A stretch of 64,000 nt of DNA from Mesostigma viride (lineage: Eukaryota > Streptophyta > Mesostigmatophyceae > Mesostigmatales > Mesostigmataceae). The translations under genes were made by a program, and so were the position numbers. The stretch is taken from positions 1,314,996-1,378,995 of the forward strand of contig RPFO01000164.1 in assembly GCA_009746045.1 (NCBI GenBank), in the 5' to 3' direction. Under the pieces are notes generated by a model. It was not told the origin of the DNA. It did no database searches and saw only the letters and a program-made list of their open reading frames with translations. Below, one piece after another: positions 1 through 11,984 of this stretch. The first letter of the stretch is position 1. Each line of letters begins with the position of its first letter.

Positions 1-132
1 CATATACGCAGGAACATTGTCTGAAATACTAGTTGCTAACAAAGCGTAATTCATCTATTCAACGGCGTCTCTTTCTTTCTTGTTTTTCTTCTTTGTTGAA
101 TATGTATTGATCGTGTTTGTGGATCGCTGCAG

Positions 133-3100
133 GGCCTGGATGGCCGCATTGGCTTCACTGCGGTGATGATCGTGTACGTATCGTGGGCGGTGGCCAACGC
201 ACTGTCGGTGTTTGCCCGCGCGCTCTCCATCACGCTCGGCTGCCTCAAGGCGAGCAAGGGCCTGCACGCGGCCATGTTCCGCAACGTGCTGCGCCTGCCC
301 GTGCTCTTCTTCGACATCAACCCACAGGGCCGCATCCTCAACCGATTCTCGCGCGACACCGACGACATCGACTTCATCCTCCCATCCAACTGGATGCAGG
401 TGAGGAGCCATGTCAGCGGTGCAAATGAGGAGTGGCGATTGCTGTGTCAGCGGTGCATGCGAGGGCTGGAAGCTGCCCTCCCATACAACGTGGCACGCAT
501 TCCGTGCCATGGTCTGCATACTGTTGACGCAGTAGTTGGCCACTATAAATGTGCTGTTGACGCAGTAGTTGGCCACTATGACTGTGCTGTTGACGTAGTA
601 GTTGGACACTATAAATGTGCTGTTGACGCAGTAGCTGGCCACTATAAATGTGCTGTTGACGTAGAAGTTGGCCACTAGAAATGTGCTGTTGACGTAGTAG
701 CTGGCCACTATAAATGCGCTGTTGATGTAGTAGTTGGCCACTAAAAATGTGGGCGTTGCGAGGTACCAGCCCGCTCCCTCCCGGCCAGTGTTCCTTCAAA
801 ACCATCTCCAATTACTTAATTTCGATCCCTCTTCTTGTAAACGCACTCCCTCATTTCCCCCTCCCGGCCCCTCCCCCTTCCCGCCCTGCCCCTCCCCCCT
901 TGCAGGCCATCAACTGCGGTGCGCGGCTCATCGCCACGATCGCCCTCATCAGCTATGTGTTCCCATTCATGCTTCTCATCTTCGCGTTCCTCATCCCCAT
1001 CTACCTGGTCATCTACAAAGTCTACGTCGTCTCCTCGCGCGACACCGCGCGGCTGGACGCCGTCACCCGTTCCCCCATCTACGCCTCCTTCAGCGAGGCG
1101 CTCACGGGTACGGCGACCATCCGCGCATACGGCTACGGCCCGCGCCTCACACAGAAGAACGTGCACATGCTCAACAAGAACCACGAGGCGTTCTTCGCGT
1201 ACCAGACCGGCTCTCAGTGGCTCGCCTTCCGGCTCGAGGTGGGCGTTGCCTGGAGTTAGGTCTTTGGAGGTGAAGACGGGTTTAAGGTGGTTTAGCGCGC
1301 CTTCCGGCTCGAGGTGGGCGTTGCCTGGGGTTAGGTCTGTAGAGGTGACGGCGGGTCTTTGAGTCGTGGTTTGGCAAGGGGGGGACTGGGGGTGGAGACG
1401 AGAGCCTCGAGGAATTCCAAACGATCTTATCTGCGGGAACCGTATCCCAGCAAGCAATAGTCTGCAGACAGGCAGAAGTGCACACGTGTAGCAGGATTAA
1501 CCGGGTGGTCTGTACCAGGATTACTCAGGAATACCCCTGGGGATCGGTGCACGCCTTGCCGCCTGGGTCTCAGCATTTTATTGTACCGTTTTGCCCATAG
1601 GAGGCCGATCTACCGCACCTGTTCACTGCCCCCCTGTCGTCACTGACCTGTCTGCCTCCCCCAACCTTATATTTCCTGTCAATCCGTTCTCCTGCCCCCC
1701 CCTCCCGCCTTCCCCTGCTCCGCTTGTCCAGGTGATGGGTGCCAGCATGGTGTTCTGCACAGGCATATTCGCAGTCGTGTTCATGGACAAGCTGGCGGGG
1801 CGTGCGGGTCTTGTTGGCCTCGCGCTCGCTGAGGCACTCGACATCACACAGTTCCTTAAGGTGCGTCCGCGCTTGCTTTCTCCAGACGAGGCACCCCACT
1901 GCAATATTCTACTGAAGCATTTGACATCAGGCAGTTGCTCAAGGTGCTAGATCTAGGACATCCTGACCCTCTTCAGGGTCGCTCTCGCGAAGCCTAGTAA
2001 TCATGTGTATACTAGTAATCCTAGTGATCGTGTGTATACTAGTAAGCCTAGTAATCCTGTGTATACTAGTAAGCCTAGTAATCCTTGGTATTCTAGTAAG
2101 CCTAGTAATCCTGTAGCTCCTTCAGGAAGGCCCAGCATTGGGATATGCAGCTGAAGCACTCGACATCACGCACTTGCTCAAGGCAAAGTTGCTGATGGTG
2201 TGGAGTGCATGCCATGGGAATGTAGCGCAAAGGATCTGAAGGTGCTACGGGCACATTTTGTCACGCTGGGGCGCACTTCCTTCCAGGAAGACTCCGCTCC
2301 TAAAGGAGGGTACGATTTCTTGAGGCAATGCACAGCAAGGTAAGGTAGGGGCGCAGGTCCTCAAGGCGAGGCACAGCAAAGTAATCTAGGGGCAGAGGTC
2401 CTCAACGCACGGCCCTGCACTCCATGATCGAGGGTGCCGTTTCTCATGGCAAGGGACATCGCGGCAAGGTTGGGGCCCGCGGTTCCTTACAAATGTTCGA
2501 TTATCATATCCCTCCCCATGTGCCCATTCCTTTCGTTAATCTCCCTATTGGACACCCAATTTACATCCCTACCTCCTCCCATCCCCCCCTTATCCCGCAG
2601 CACCTGGTCCGCATTGCCGCCGATTTCGAGGCTTCGTTCCTTGTTCCGATCCCATATCTTTCTTACCGTGATCTGCCTTTTCCCTATCCCCTATTCCCTG
2701 TCTGCAGCACCTGGTCCGCATCGCTGCTGAAGTTGAGGCCAAGATGAACAGCGTTGAACGCGTGGTGGAGTACATCAAGGAGAAGCAGGAGGCGCCCGCC
2801 CGCTTTGACACCGACCCGGCGCCCGGCACCTGGCCGTCACAGGGCGCGCTGGTGATCCGGGACTTGGTGCTGCGGTATCGCCCAGAGCTGCCGCCGGCGC
2901 TGCGTGGGTTGACGCTCGAGGTGCAGCCAGGGGAGAAAGTGGGCGTGGTCGGGCGCACGGGCGCCGGTGAGCGACACGTTTGGCCACGTAGGCGCCAGAG
3001 TTAGGCATGGAGTGATGCATGGAGGCATGGAGGCGTGGAGGCATGGAGGGGTGGAGGCATAGGGATCGTTGGGAAGTGGGCCTCGGATTTAGGGTTAAGA

Positions 3101-5888
3101 GGGAGGTGGGGCCTGGGGGCGGATGATGCTTTCAAAGTGGGAATGAGGGGCAAAACGAATGTGGTTGAAAATCTTGTTTGGCGCGAATAAGGCGCATGAT
3201 AACCTGGGTTGCTGCTTCCGCTGTGGCGATGCATTGTGTGCACCGGTGGTTGCCTTGTAAAGTGCTGATCCCTCCCTCTTCTCTCACTGTGGCGCAAGGT
3301 TGTCGCATGAGCGTTGCTCCCAATCGCCAGCTTGCAGCGGCCATCATGCTTTAGCTTCTTGTTGTGCACAGGCCCGGGTACAGGCTAGGGGCAGGTTAGG
3401 GGCAGAAGACACTGAATAGTGCTCTCCTGCACTCAGCACGCATCACCTCCTGAGTCTGATATGGAGAGGGTGCGATGCGCATGCCCGTTGTAAGACCCCA
3501 GCTGGTTGGGAATCCTAAAGACACGGTGACAGCCGTCAGATATCAGAGATCGTTGCACAAGAACTCAGCCTATATTTTCATGATGCCAGTTCTGCTTGTC
3601 TGGATCCATTGTCTGGATCCCAACCCGAGCATCGCCACTCGCTCACCCCCTTAACGCGGCATTTTTCTTGCTGGGGTCCCTGGACTGGATGATGCCCCAC
3701 CCCCCTGCCCGGATGCTTCTGCCCCCCACAGGCAAGAGCAGCCTCATGCTGGCGCTCTTCCGCCTGGTGGAACCGGAGGAGGGCCAGCTGCTGCTGGACG
3801 GGGTGGACATCTCCAAAGTGGGGCTGACCACGCTGCGCTCGTCCATGTGCATCATCCCGCAGGACCCGGTGCGTGGTCGAGATGTGTATGGTCATAGTAC
3901 GTACGTGTAGCCTGTGTCGAGAATGACGGGTACCTATCTCCCAGGTAGGCGCGAACCCCTTCATTGCTGTGAGGTGTTGCAAAAGGGAGAGTTGATGCGC
4001 CAGCCGCCTAAATGAAGGGGAGACCCGCAGCAAGGACAAGGGAGATTGGCGGAAACAGCAGGTCCAGGAAAATTTGTGCCGCATTTTGTGTCCATTCTTG
4101 AGGGTCCACTATTGCCAAGGTCCATGTCGACTTCACTGTCCCCTATTTGCTTGGTCGGATGTAGTTTAGTAGGTCCCCAAGCGCTGAGCGAGTCTCCCAC
4201 AAAGCACCAACGAAATGTGTTTGGCTACGCATGTGTTTGGCTGGCTTTTGGCTAATGGGTATGAAGCTTGTACGACCCCCCAGGCTCTCGCTGACCTTTT
4301 GACAACCACCTCTCATCCCCCACCCCACCCCCACCCCACCCCCACCTCTCATCCCCACCCCACCCCCACCTCGCGTCCCCATCCCCATTCCACCTCTCAC
4401 CCCACCCCACCCGCCCCACCCTCAACATGTCGCGCCACCAGGTCATCTTCTCGGGCACCCTGCGCCGCAACCTGGACCCGTTCTCGCGCTACAGCGACGA
4501 GCAGGTATGGGAGGCGCTGCGCCTGTCCGGCATGGAGGACGTGGCTCAGCGCAGCGGCAAGGGCCTGGAGATGGACGTGAAGGAGGGCGGCAGCAACCTG
4601 AGCGTGGGCACGCGCCAGCTCGTCTGCCTGGGACGCGCACTCCTGCTGAAGCCACGGCTGCTGGTCATGGACGAGGCCACCGCGAGTGTGGACGTGGAGA
4701 CGGACGCGGCCATCCAGAAGTGCGTCGCGGCCAATTTCAAGGACGCGACGGTGCTCACGATCGCGCACCGACTGGTGAGTGGGCAATGAGATAGATTCGT
4801 GGTCACAGCTATGGTTTGAGCTGTTGACAGTACAGGCGCTGTGTTCACAATCCGCACTGCGTGTTGAGTGGTGGTGATAGAACAAGGTCCAACAGGAGCA
4901 GTGGGTGCACTGGCTGGTGAGCAAGAACATATGAATAGTGGGCGTACGGGCCAGCGCGTGGGCGCATGGTTGGGCGAATGAGCTGCTTCATAATGATCGG
5001 CTGAGAGTGGGGGCAGTTGATCAGTGGCCGCACCAGCTGGTGAGTGGGTGCGGTGGGACGGGGAGGGTCAGTGAGCGGGGAGGGGGGGAGTGAGAGGGTA
5101 GTGATATGTGAGCCTGTCATCGTTTGACAGAGTAGATTGTTACAGAATCATGGTTCTGGTTAATATTTTCCTAGGTCAAGCGATTGCGTCCGTCCTGGCA
5201 TTCGCCTCGCCTTGTCATGGAGGAGAGCCTGCCCGCTACCAGACTTGCACAGAGGGTGTCGCATGCTTGTGAGATATGAGGGGATGGTTGTTCGTTGCTG
5301 GACCAGTTGGCGCGCCACCGAACCGGGGCACTTGTTGCGGCCGGCTGCAAGGGCCCCCGGTGTTGCCTACCATAACATGACCCACTAATTCACAAACTCA
5401 CACTCACACTGACACGCGCTCTGCTAGCCATGGTGTGTGCCATGACCCACTCGCATCCCCAACCCCACCAGAACACGGTGATGGAGAGCGACCGCGTGTT
5501 GGTGCTCAGCTTTGGCAAGGTGGCAGAATTTGACACGCCGAGCGCGCTTCTGGCGGACGAGACCACCATCCTCTCCTCCATGGTGGCACAGACGGGGGTG
5601 GCCAACGCGCGCCACCTTCGCCGTGTAGCCGACGGCAAGCTCTCCGCGCGTGTGGGCATGGCAGAGGCGGAGTGGGCCATCGCGGGGACTGCTGCCGTCC
5701 TCATGGGGGGCGGCAAGCATAAAGGCGGCGCCGGTGCCAGGGGAGGATTGGCGAAGATTGCGATGGCAGCGGCGGGGATGCAAGGGGGCGCTACCGGCAA
5801 TGGGGGGGAGGAGGAGGCGGCGCGCGTTGATGGCGCTGCCTCGGGGGGGCAGTGGTCGGTGTCCCTGTGGCCGCAACACCAGGGGTGA
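133..5888 (+). CDS. ABC transporter subfamily C (MRP-type), C-terminal half, seven exons
   Basis: ATP-driven membrane exporter of the ABCC/MRP family; substrates are typically conjugates or organic anions, but this one is unknown. Exons read by eye: 133-399, 906-1238, 1732-1860, 2708-2966, 3732-3868, 4442-4774, 5472-5888, giving about 624 residues with frame kept at every junction. Exons 1-3 encode transmembrane domain 2, including the ABCC motif [20 protein letters not shown]. Exons 4-7 encode nucleotide-binding domain 2: Walker A GRTGAGKSS (intron 4 splits a glycine codon, phase 1), Q-loop IIPQDP, signature LSVGTRQL (T where Q is common), Walker [13 protein letters not shown] and H-loop TIAHRL. 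Donors are GTGAGG, GTGGGC, GTGCGT, GTGAGC, GTGCGT and GTGAGT. The stop is TGA at 5886. The last about 90 residues are a low-complexity Gly/Ala-rich tail. The N-terminal half, with domain 1, must lie left of the window. A TGTAA motif near 6088 could be an algal-type poly(A) signal (weak). Confidence 0.93.
521..750 (+). repeat. 33-bp minisatellite in ABCC intron 1
   Basis: About seven imperfect copies of a unit beginning GTTGACGCAGTAGTTGGCCA, lying wholly inside the intron between 399 and 906. Confidence 0.9.
1223..1372 (+). repeat. 75-bp tandem duplication across the exon 2 end and its donor
   Basis: The last 16 bases of ABCC exon 2, its GT donor and about 55 bases of intron (1223-1297) are repeated with a few mismatches at 1298-1372. 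The second copy carries a second, presumably unused, donor. Confidence 0.88.
1914..2185 (+). repeat. Two decayed copies of the exon 3 end inside intron 3
   Basis: The last about 30 bases of exon 3 (1831-1860 plus the GT) recur with mismatches at 1914-1946 and 2153-2185. Between them, at about 1990-2115, lie five copies of a 28-bp AT-rich unit containing CTAGTAATCCTGTGTATA. Confidence 0.8.
2596..2636 (+). repeat. Decayed copy of the exon 4 start, with its acceptor, in intron 3
   Basis: GCAGCACCTGGTCCGCATTG at 2597 matches the true acceptor and first codons of exon 4 at 2704, 107 bases downstream; similarity runs for about 35 bases. It could act as a cryptic acceptor. Confidence 0.8.
4310..4430 (+). 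repeat. CCCCA-rich simple repeat just before the exon 6 acceptor
   Basis: Runs of CCCCACCCCCA-type sequence end about 12 bases before the CAG acceptor at 4441 and take the place of a normal polypyrimidine tract. Confidence 0.85.
4905..5050 (+). repeat. Two decayed copies of the exon 6 end in intron 6
   Basis: The exon 6 boundary CGCACCGACTGGTGAGTGGG recurs as similar sequence at 4905-4925 and 5028-5050; the second copy keeps a perfect GGTGAGTGGG donor. Confidence 0.75.
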
Positions 5889-6606
5889 ATCAGGGAACCG
5901 TGGCCGAAGGAGAGGAGGTGGTGGTGCTGGAGGACGCAAAGGGGGTGGTGCTGGAGGAGAATGGGTTGCTACGGCCGGCAAGCGAGGGGGCCAGGACGAG
6001 AGACACGAACAGCAATGCGCCCAATTGGCAGGAAGGCGGTACGGGCACAACAGCCCTACAGATTAGCCCTTGCACGGGGCCTAATAATGTGTAAATGCGT
6101 GATGCAAAATTTGACAAATGGCCGGTTGACTGGGGCGGAAGGTGCAGTTTCCTTGCAAGCTTTGATTGAGCAAGTTTTCTATGGCAACTTTGCCAGGCAG
6201 CCGTTGATCAGGGGGGTGAGGTGTGACCATACTCACGACGTTGTGATGCTCCAAAGTCCAGCTGGGGGCTTGAGGCCAACTGCTACCTATGGCGGCCGCT
6301 TATAAGCGGGCCTGCGTGAATGATTTTAGCACGACAAGGTCAGGACTGGCGAAAAGCAGGCATACGGGTAAATGATTAACACATGGTCAATCGTAATGAC
6401 CATTGATTAGATACCATGTGTGCTCGGCCAATTCTGGGAAACAACGGTCGCGGCTAGCAAGTTTGATTATGACTAGTGTACAAAAGTTTTGCTATGTATG
6501 CACACGAGAGCGCACATTGGGAGAAAGCTCAGGCTGCACCACACATGGCGAGCTGCTATTCAAAGTTTGGCTTTATACATTTTGATTGCATGGTTTTCAA
6601 TAATTA

Positions 6607-6850
6607 ATTAAACACGTGCTCCCGTTAATTAGGGAGTCACGGAGCACCAGTATGCTTAATCTAATCCCTGAGTACGTGTGCATGGGCAGCTGGCCGGCAG
6701 AGCCCCCCCCCGTTCCCTCATGCCTCAGGCATGCCACTATGGGGCACGATCGGACCCGTCGAAATGATCCGGCATCCCCTCATGTGGCCAGGTGCAATAT
6801 GACCCGTGTGAGCATTGCATTAAACTATGTTGAGGTGAGCAAACAGGCAG
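6607..6850 (-). mobile_element. Non-LTR retrotransposon 3' end (hairpin and TTAA-type tail)
   Basis: On the minus strand this reads as a 3' untranslated end closing with the inverted repeat GTGCTCC/GGAGCAC (6641-6647 and 6616-6622), then a TTTAATTAATTA tail. The same end occurs near 27.06, 27.57, 28.03 and 28.42 kb. Its orientation agrees with the reverse-transcriptase remnant at 8.2-9.0 kb. Confidence 0.75.
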
Positions 6851-6859
6851 TGCTAGGTA

Positions 6860-8219
6860 GGCGAGGCACATAGCTAGGCTGGCAGATATCTTAAATTGGC
6901 TGCTGGTTAGACTATGAGCACGCATGGCTTCGTTCAACCCTGCGTTGTAGTGCCCCCCCCGGGGATGGGCTGCTGCCATCTTCACCCTCCGCAACTATGC
7001 TGCTGGATGGGAGTGGACAATATTTAACCGGAGGCAGACGCCGCAGTACGTAGTTGCCGGTATCCGCCGCGGACCCCTCGCCCTTGTAAAGCATGACCCG
7101 GACCTGGCCGGCAGCGGTCTTACAACACATCGGCGGGGGGAGGCCATCTCCTAGAATCCGGTTGCAAACCCCCCGGAGGAAAGGCTCAAGCGCAGGCATC
7201 CGTTTACCACCTCCGGTGAAATATTGTCCACGCCCATGGCAGGGCATCATAGCAGAGGGTGGAGATGGCAGCAGCCCGTTCCCGGGGGGTCCACTCGTTG
7301 TGGGAGGCGTCCACCAGGGGGGCGGAGAGTGCAGTGGAACCAAGTAGGATCCGTTTCGCGGGTGGGCACCTGCGGGAGCTCAATAGGTCCACCACGGCTA
7401 GCCGCAGGGCGTGCAGCGGCAGCAGGGTCGAGTGGGGGGGGGGATCCAGGAGCCCGGGATACTTTGGCATGGGAGCTGAACCAAAGCTCAAGGCCGGTTT
7501 ATTGGGTGTGCCCGGGACATCAGCCCTTAATTTGCGTTTCCCGGCGTCCGGTGAGACGGTCGAGAGACGGCCATGCCGACTTGTGCGGCTGGATGGCGGC
7601 CGTGTCCACGGCAAATGATCTCTGCGGCAAGCATGTCTGTACCTCCTCCGCGTGTGCGTCAGTATATGCTTGAGTAAGCCGCTCATGGTATGGGTACAGG
7701 TCCTCCATGTGGCGGCGGGCCTGCCCGCCGTAGCGCTGGCCCAGCCAGGCGGCGACCACCCGGGCATCGCGCAGGTATAGCGGGGCTGGGTGGGCACGGC
7801 CGGTTGCTCAGGGAGCAGCTGAGAGCCAAGATCCATACATGGATCGCATGGACAGTTCCAAGGCAGGGTGGCGTGAGATCCAGGCCGCGTTCGGCATCCA
7901 GGTACATCAAAGGTTGCGCAGCCACGAAGGCGGACCTGATTGCGTTGCGGCACTAATCTCCTCCTCTGATCACTTAATCTCCCAGCCCCCGTGGACGGGG
8001 CGTAGGCAGGTCCGATCAGGCCGGGCGAAGGCGGGGGCGGCGGCGCTCGGTAGCCGACTGAAGATGTCTACAGGCGCAAGGTTGCGGTGACCGCCATGTG
8101 GTGATCCGATGTGACACTTGGCGGGTGGTCAGCATACGGGCATCCGATGACGGCAGAACGCCAGCACTTGCGCACAAGTATGTAGGCCAAGCAACACTCA
8201 CCAGCTTGCGGAGGACCAT
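6860..8219 (-). pseudogene. Degenerate retroelement body, frames broken
   Basis: This lies between the reverse-transcriptase remnant and the 3' end module. Minus-strand frames at 7204-7953 and 7520-7759 each hold protein-like stretches that change frame. An inverted duplication of about 65 bp is present: 6970-7035 on plus matches 7208-7275 on minus, and both would encode a peptide like AAAI-TL-WTIF-RR. I do not recognise the protein. Derivation from the same retroelement is inferred from position. Confidence 0.45.
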
Positions 8220-9000
8220 TCAGATGTATACCCAATTATAAGGCAGCTGCATGTAATTGAATGAAAAATTCTCTAGACCGCATGCATGGGTCGCGACAAA
8301 GTCGGCCCGGGTGCGGCGAAAGAACACATCAGCCACGGTGCGAGTGAGGGCGAGTGACAGGCGCTGCCGCCAATACGAGGACCACGTGCGGGCAGACCAC
8401 GGGGCGGTCTGACCCTCGAGGTCGAGGCGGTCTTCACGGCGCTGGCAGCACTCGTGGAATAACTCCGCTGTCTTGGGGCCCATGGCCCCGAACTCCTCAA
8501 GGACAAAGGGGATGACCCGGTGGGGCCCCACATGGCCGTAGGAGGCAAACTTGTCGCGCTCAGCCACAGCGGCAGCAGCGCCGGCATCCACAGCCGCCCA
8601 GAGGATGTACGTGGCGACCGGAGAGCGGCCGAGCCACGGAGACATCGATGAGCAGGTGGCAACCCTGCCCGTCGTAGTCAGGCACGGTAATGTCGGGGCG
8701 GCACCTGGTTGGGTGAGTAGAGGGCGGCCCCATCCGCGTCCTCGCACTTGATGGTGGAGTGGGGAAAGACCGACCGAACCATGGCACACACCACCCGGAG
8801 GAGTGCGGTATGGAGATAGAGGAACCAGTTCTGGTTCTGCTGGCTGCACCCATGCACGCGATGTAGTGCGTCCCAGTAGTATCCAGAGCAAGCCCGCAGC
8901 TGCCGCAGGACGCACCCGCCGTGACGAGAGGTTGCGGGGCAAAGAGCTGGTGCCGGAGAGCGATGCAACCCTATATATACACAATTTGGGCGCCCTAGCT
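8220..9000 (-). pseudogene. Non-LTR retrotransposon reverse transcriptase, C-terminal remnant
   Basis: Three minus-strand frames together give the region after the polymerase core of a LINE-type ORF2 protein. The frame around 8678-8968 ends with a segment containing CSGYYWDALHRVHGC. The frame around 8560-8853 continues with PDITVPDYDGQGCHLLIDVS. The frame 8220-8600 finishes with ERDKFASYGHVGPHRVIPFV and an EEFGAMGP segment typical of the end of such ORFs. The frame changes show it is dead, and no polymerase YxDD core is present, so it is 5'-truncated. Assignment rests on general resemblance to plant and algal LINE C-termini; no search was possible. Confidence 0.7.
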
Positions 9001-10320
9001 TCTCTCACTGCCGCAATATTGATGGTGAATTGATTGATTGATTCATTAATCATGCAATTGATTACCACCTAACGACAACGTTGATGGCTACATTTCTTTA
9101 GCAGATCAACATGGTTTTCCAACACCAAAATGCAAAAGAACATGACGACGTCAGCAGTGCGAATTACAGCAAATTGCATCGCCTGCATAATCCCGGGCTC
9201 CCACTCATGACTGAAATTTTTTGGCGACTGGTTCCATACCAGTTACAAGTGGCCAGTTGCAGTGTTACCAGTGGCAGGTTGTTGCAGGGGTACTGGCGAC
9301 CCCGAACACTTGTTGATCTCCCCACAAATCCGACGCCGCGCCAAAGTGTCCGCGGCAAATCCGGGGTGAAATTGACGAAATTCGGTGCGCGCGGGAGATG
9401 TTGAGTGCAAATTCCATTGCGAAGGCTATGGTAGCGTGAAAATTTACTGTGCACGGATTACGAAGCCATTTTGTACCGGATTTCGCTTGTTCGATCGGAA
9501 TTAACGTAATGAAATTTATTCTGCAAAAAAAACGTCGGGAAACAGTTACTTTGTGTGTGTGTGTGCGAGGGCAAACACGCAGCAGTGGCCAGTTTCGCCC
9601 GCCGAGCTCAGCCACCCGTGCGTGTGCAAGGTAATGTCTAGCACAGATTAAGACGCACCTGGTGGGAGGGCACACTTTCGAACGATTCCTTATATCATTT
9701 CGAAGAAATTTAATGTTGGAATTCCCTTAATTTTGCGTTTCCATGTTGCACGCAATTTCCCCGTAAAAGTCAGAATTATAGGAGCGCTGACAGGGGCAAA
9801 AATGCATGTCGTGGATTGAATCGCTTTCACCCCATTTCTTGCAGCTTTATGACTTCCCTTGGGGGGTAAACATTGTCCGCTGCATGAACTGCGGGCGGGG
9901 CTAGCTGGCGATGTCTTAGGTGTGCCCGGGGTGCGGGAGAACCAACATCTACTGGTTTCTATCGTTGTAACCCGCTTTTTTATCGTCATTAACCGGCGTA
10001 TTCTAGTGGTTTAAGCGTCCGGCGACGGGCGAAAAGAACTCTTACCCTGCCGCCATGGCCTGAGGAGGCACTGCGACAAGGACTGGGGCGGGCGGGCAAA
10101 ATAAAACGCGACAGTGCCCGCACCCCGCCGGCGCACCCCGGCGAACAAGACAAAGCGCACAGTTACCCCCCTGGGCCCATCGCTGCCGTCGCGGGGCGGC
10201 ACGTTGGGGAGGCGGCTCCTTCTCCCTTTTCTGGTGTCTGTTGCATCATTTTGAACCCCTGACCGACGGAGGCATGTTAATGAACGAGTGGATGCATGCA
10301 TGAATGAACGGATGCATGAA
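9001..10320. other. Intergenic stretch, nothing recognised
   Basis: A short TTGATTGATTGATT run lies at about 9022-9050, possibly an old insertion tail. No ORF in the rest has protein-like character and no RNA gene was seen. Confidence 0.6.
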
Positions 10321-10324
10321 TGAT

Positions 10325-10590
10325 GGGGGAGGGAGGGAGGGAGGGAGGGAGGGAGGGAGGGAGGGAGGGAGGAGGGAGGGAGGGAGGGAGGGAGGGAGGG
10401 AGGGAGGGAGGGAGGGAGGGAGGGAGGGAGGGAGGGAGGGAGGAGGGAGGGAGGGAGGGAGGGAGGGAGGGAGGGAGGGAGGGAGGGAGGGAGGGAGGGA
10501 GGGAGGAGGGAGGGAGGGAGGGAGGGAGGGAGGGAGGGAGGGAGGGAGGGAGGGAGGGAGGGAGGGAGGGAGGGAGGGAGGGAGGGAGGG
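10325..10590. repeat. (GGGA)n tract
   Basis: About 65 near-perfect GGGA units on the plus strand, with occasional one-base shortenings (GGA). It is the first of three adjoining tetranucleotide blocks. Confidence 0.98.
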
Positions 10591-10604
10591 AAGGCATGAC
10601 TGTG

Positions 10605-10752
<148 letters not shown>

Positions 10753-10762
10753 TGGTTATATG

Positions 10763-11819
10763 GGTGGGTGGGTGGGTGGGTGGGTGGGTGGGTGGGTGGT
10801 GGTGGGTGGGTGGGTGGGTGGGTGGGTGGGTGGGTGGTGGGTGGTGGGTGGGTGGGTGGGTGGGTGGGTGGTGGGTGGGTGGGTGGGTGGGTGGGTGGGT
10901 GGGTGGGTGGGTGGGTGGTGGGTGGGTGGGTGGGTGGGTGGGTGGGTGGGTGGGTGGGTGGGTGGGTGGGTGGGTGGGTGGGTGGGTGGGTGGTGGGTGG
11001 GTGGGTGGGTGGGTGGGTGGGTGGGTGGGTGGGTGGGTGGGTGGGTGGGTGGGTGGGTGGGTGGGTGGGTGGCTGGGTGGGTGGGTGGCTGGGTGGGTGG
11101 GTGGCTGGGTGGGTGGGTGGGTGGGTGGGTGGGTGGGTGGGTGGGTGGGTGGGTGGTGGGTGGGTGGGTGGGTGGGTGGGTGGTGGGTGGGTGGGTGGTG
11201 GGTGGGTGGGTGGGTGGGTGGGTGGGTGGGTGGTGGGTGGGTGGGTGGGTGGGTGGGTGGGTGGGTGGGTGGGTGGGTGGGTGGGTGGTGGGTGGGTGGG
11301 TGGGTGGTGGGTGGGTGGGTGGGTGGGTGGGGGTGGGTGGTGGGTGGGTGGGTGGGTGGGTGGGTGGGTGGGTGGGTGGGTGGGTGGGTGGGTGGGTGGG
11401 TGGGTGGGTGGGTGGGTGGGTGGGTGGGTGGGTGGTGGGTGGGTGGGTGGTGGGTGGGTGGGTGGGTGGGTGGGTGGGTGGGTGGGTGGGTGGGTGGGTG
11501 GGTGGGTGGGTGGGTGGGTGGGTGGGTGGGTGGGTGGGTGGGTGGGTGGGTGGGTGGGTGGGTGGGTGGGTGGGTGGGTGGGTGGGTGGGTGGTGGGTGG
11601 GTGGGTGGGTGGGTGGGTGGGTGGGGTGGGTGGGTGGGTGGGTGGGTGGGTGGGTGGGTGGGTGGGTGGGTGGGTGGTGGGTGGGTGGGTGGGTGGGTGG
11701 GTGGGTGGTGGGTGGGTGGGTGGGTGGGTGGTGGGTGGGTGGGTGGGTGGGTGGGTGGGTGGGTGGGTGGGTGGGTGGGTGGTGGGTGGGTGGGTGGGTG
11801 GGTGGGTGGGTGGGTGGGG
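10763..11819. repeat. (GGGT)n tract of more than 1 kb
   Basis: About 1,055 bp of GGGT units with scattered GGT shortenings and a few GGCT variants near 11070-11110. Strong strand asymmetry; every stretch of four units can in principle fold as a G-quadruplex. The long open frames across it (Gly-Trp-Val or His-Pro-Pro-Thr) are artefacts of the repeat. Confidence 0.98.
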
Positions 11820-11984
11820 AAGGTGTGCTTTTTATTATGAAGATTAGCTAAGTTACGTGTGTGTTGTTGATGTACATGTTGACGTTGTATCATGGGCGTG
11901 TGCCCCTAAGTCTGCCTTCCTGCAATATCACATAATATATCATCTAGATGTGTTGTTGGGAACCTGACTATATATCCCAAACTG

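Noticed and set aside
9449-9989. Minus and plus ORFs of 60-136 codons in 9.1-10.0 kb
   Set aside because: No family resemblance, AT-rich codons and no splice sites that link them.
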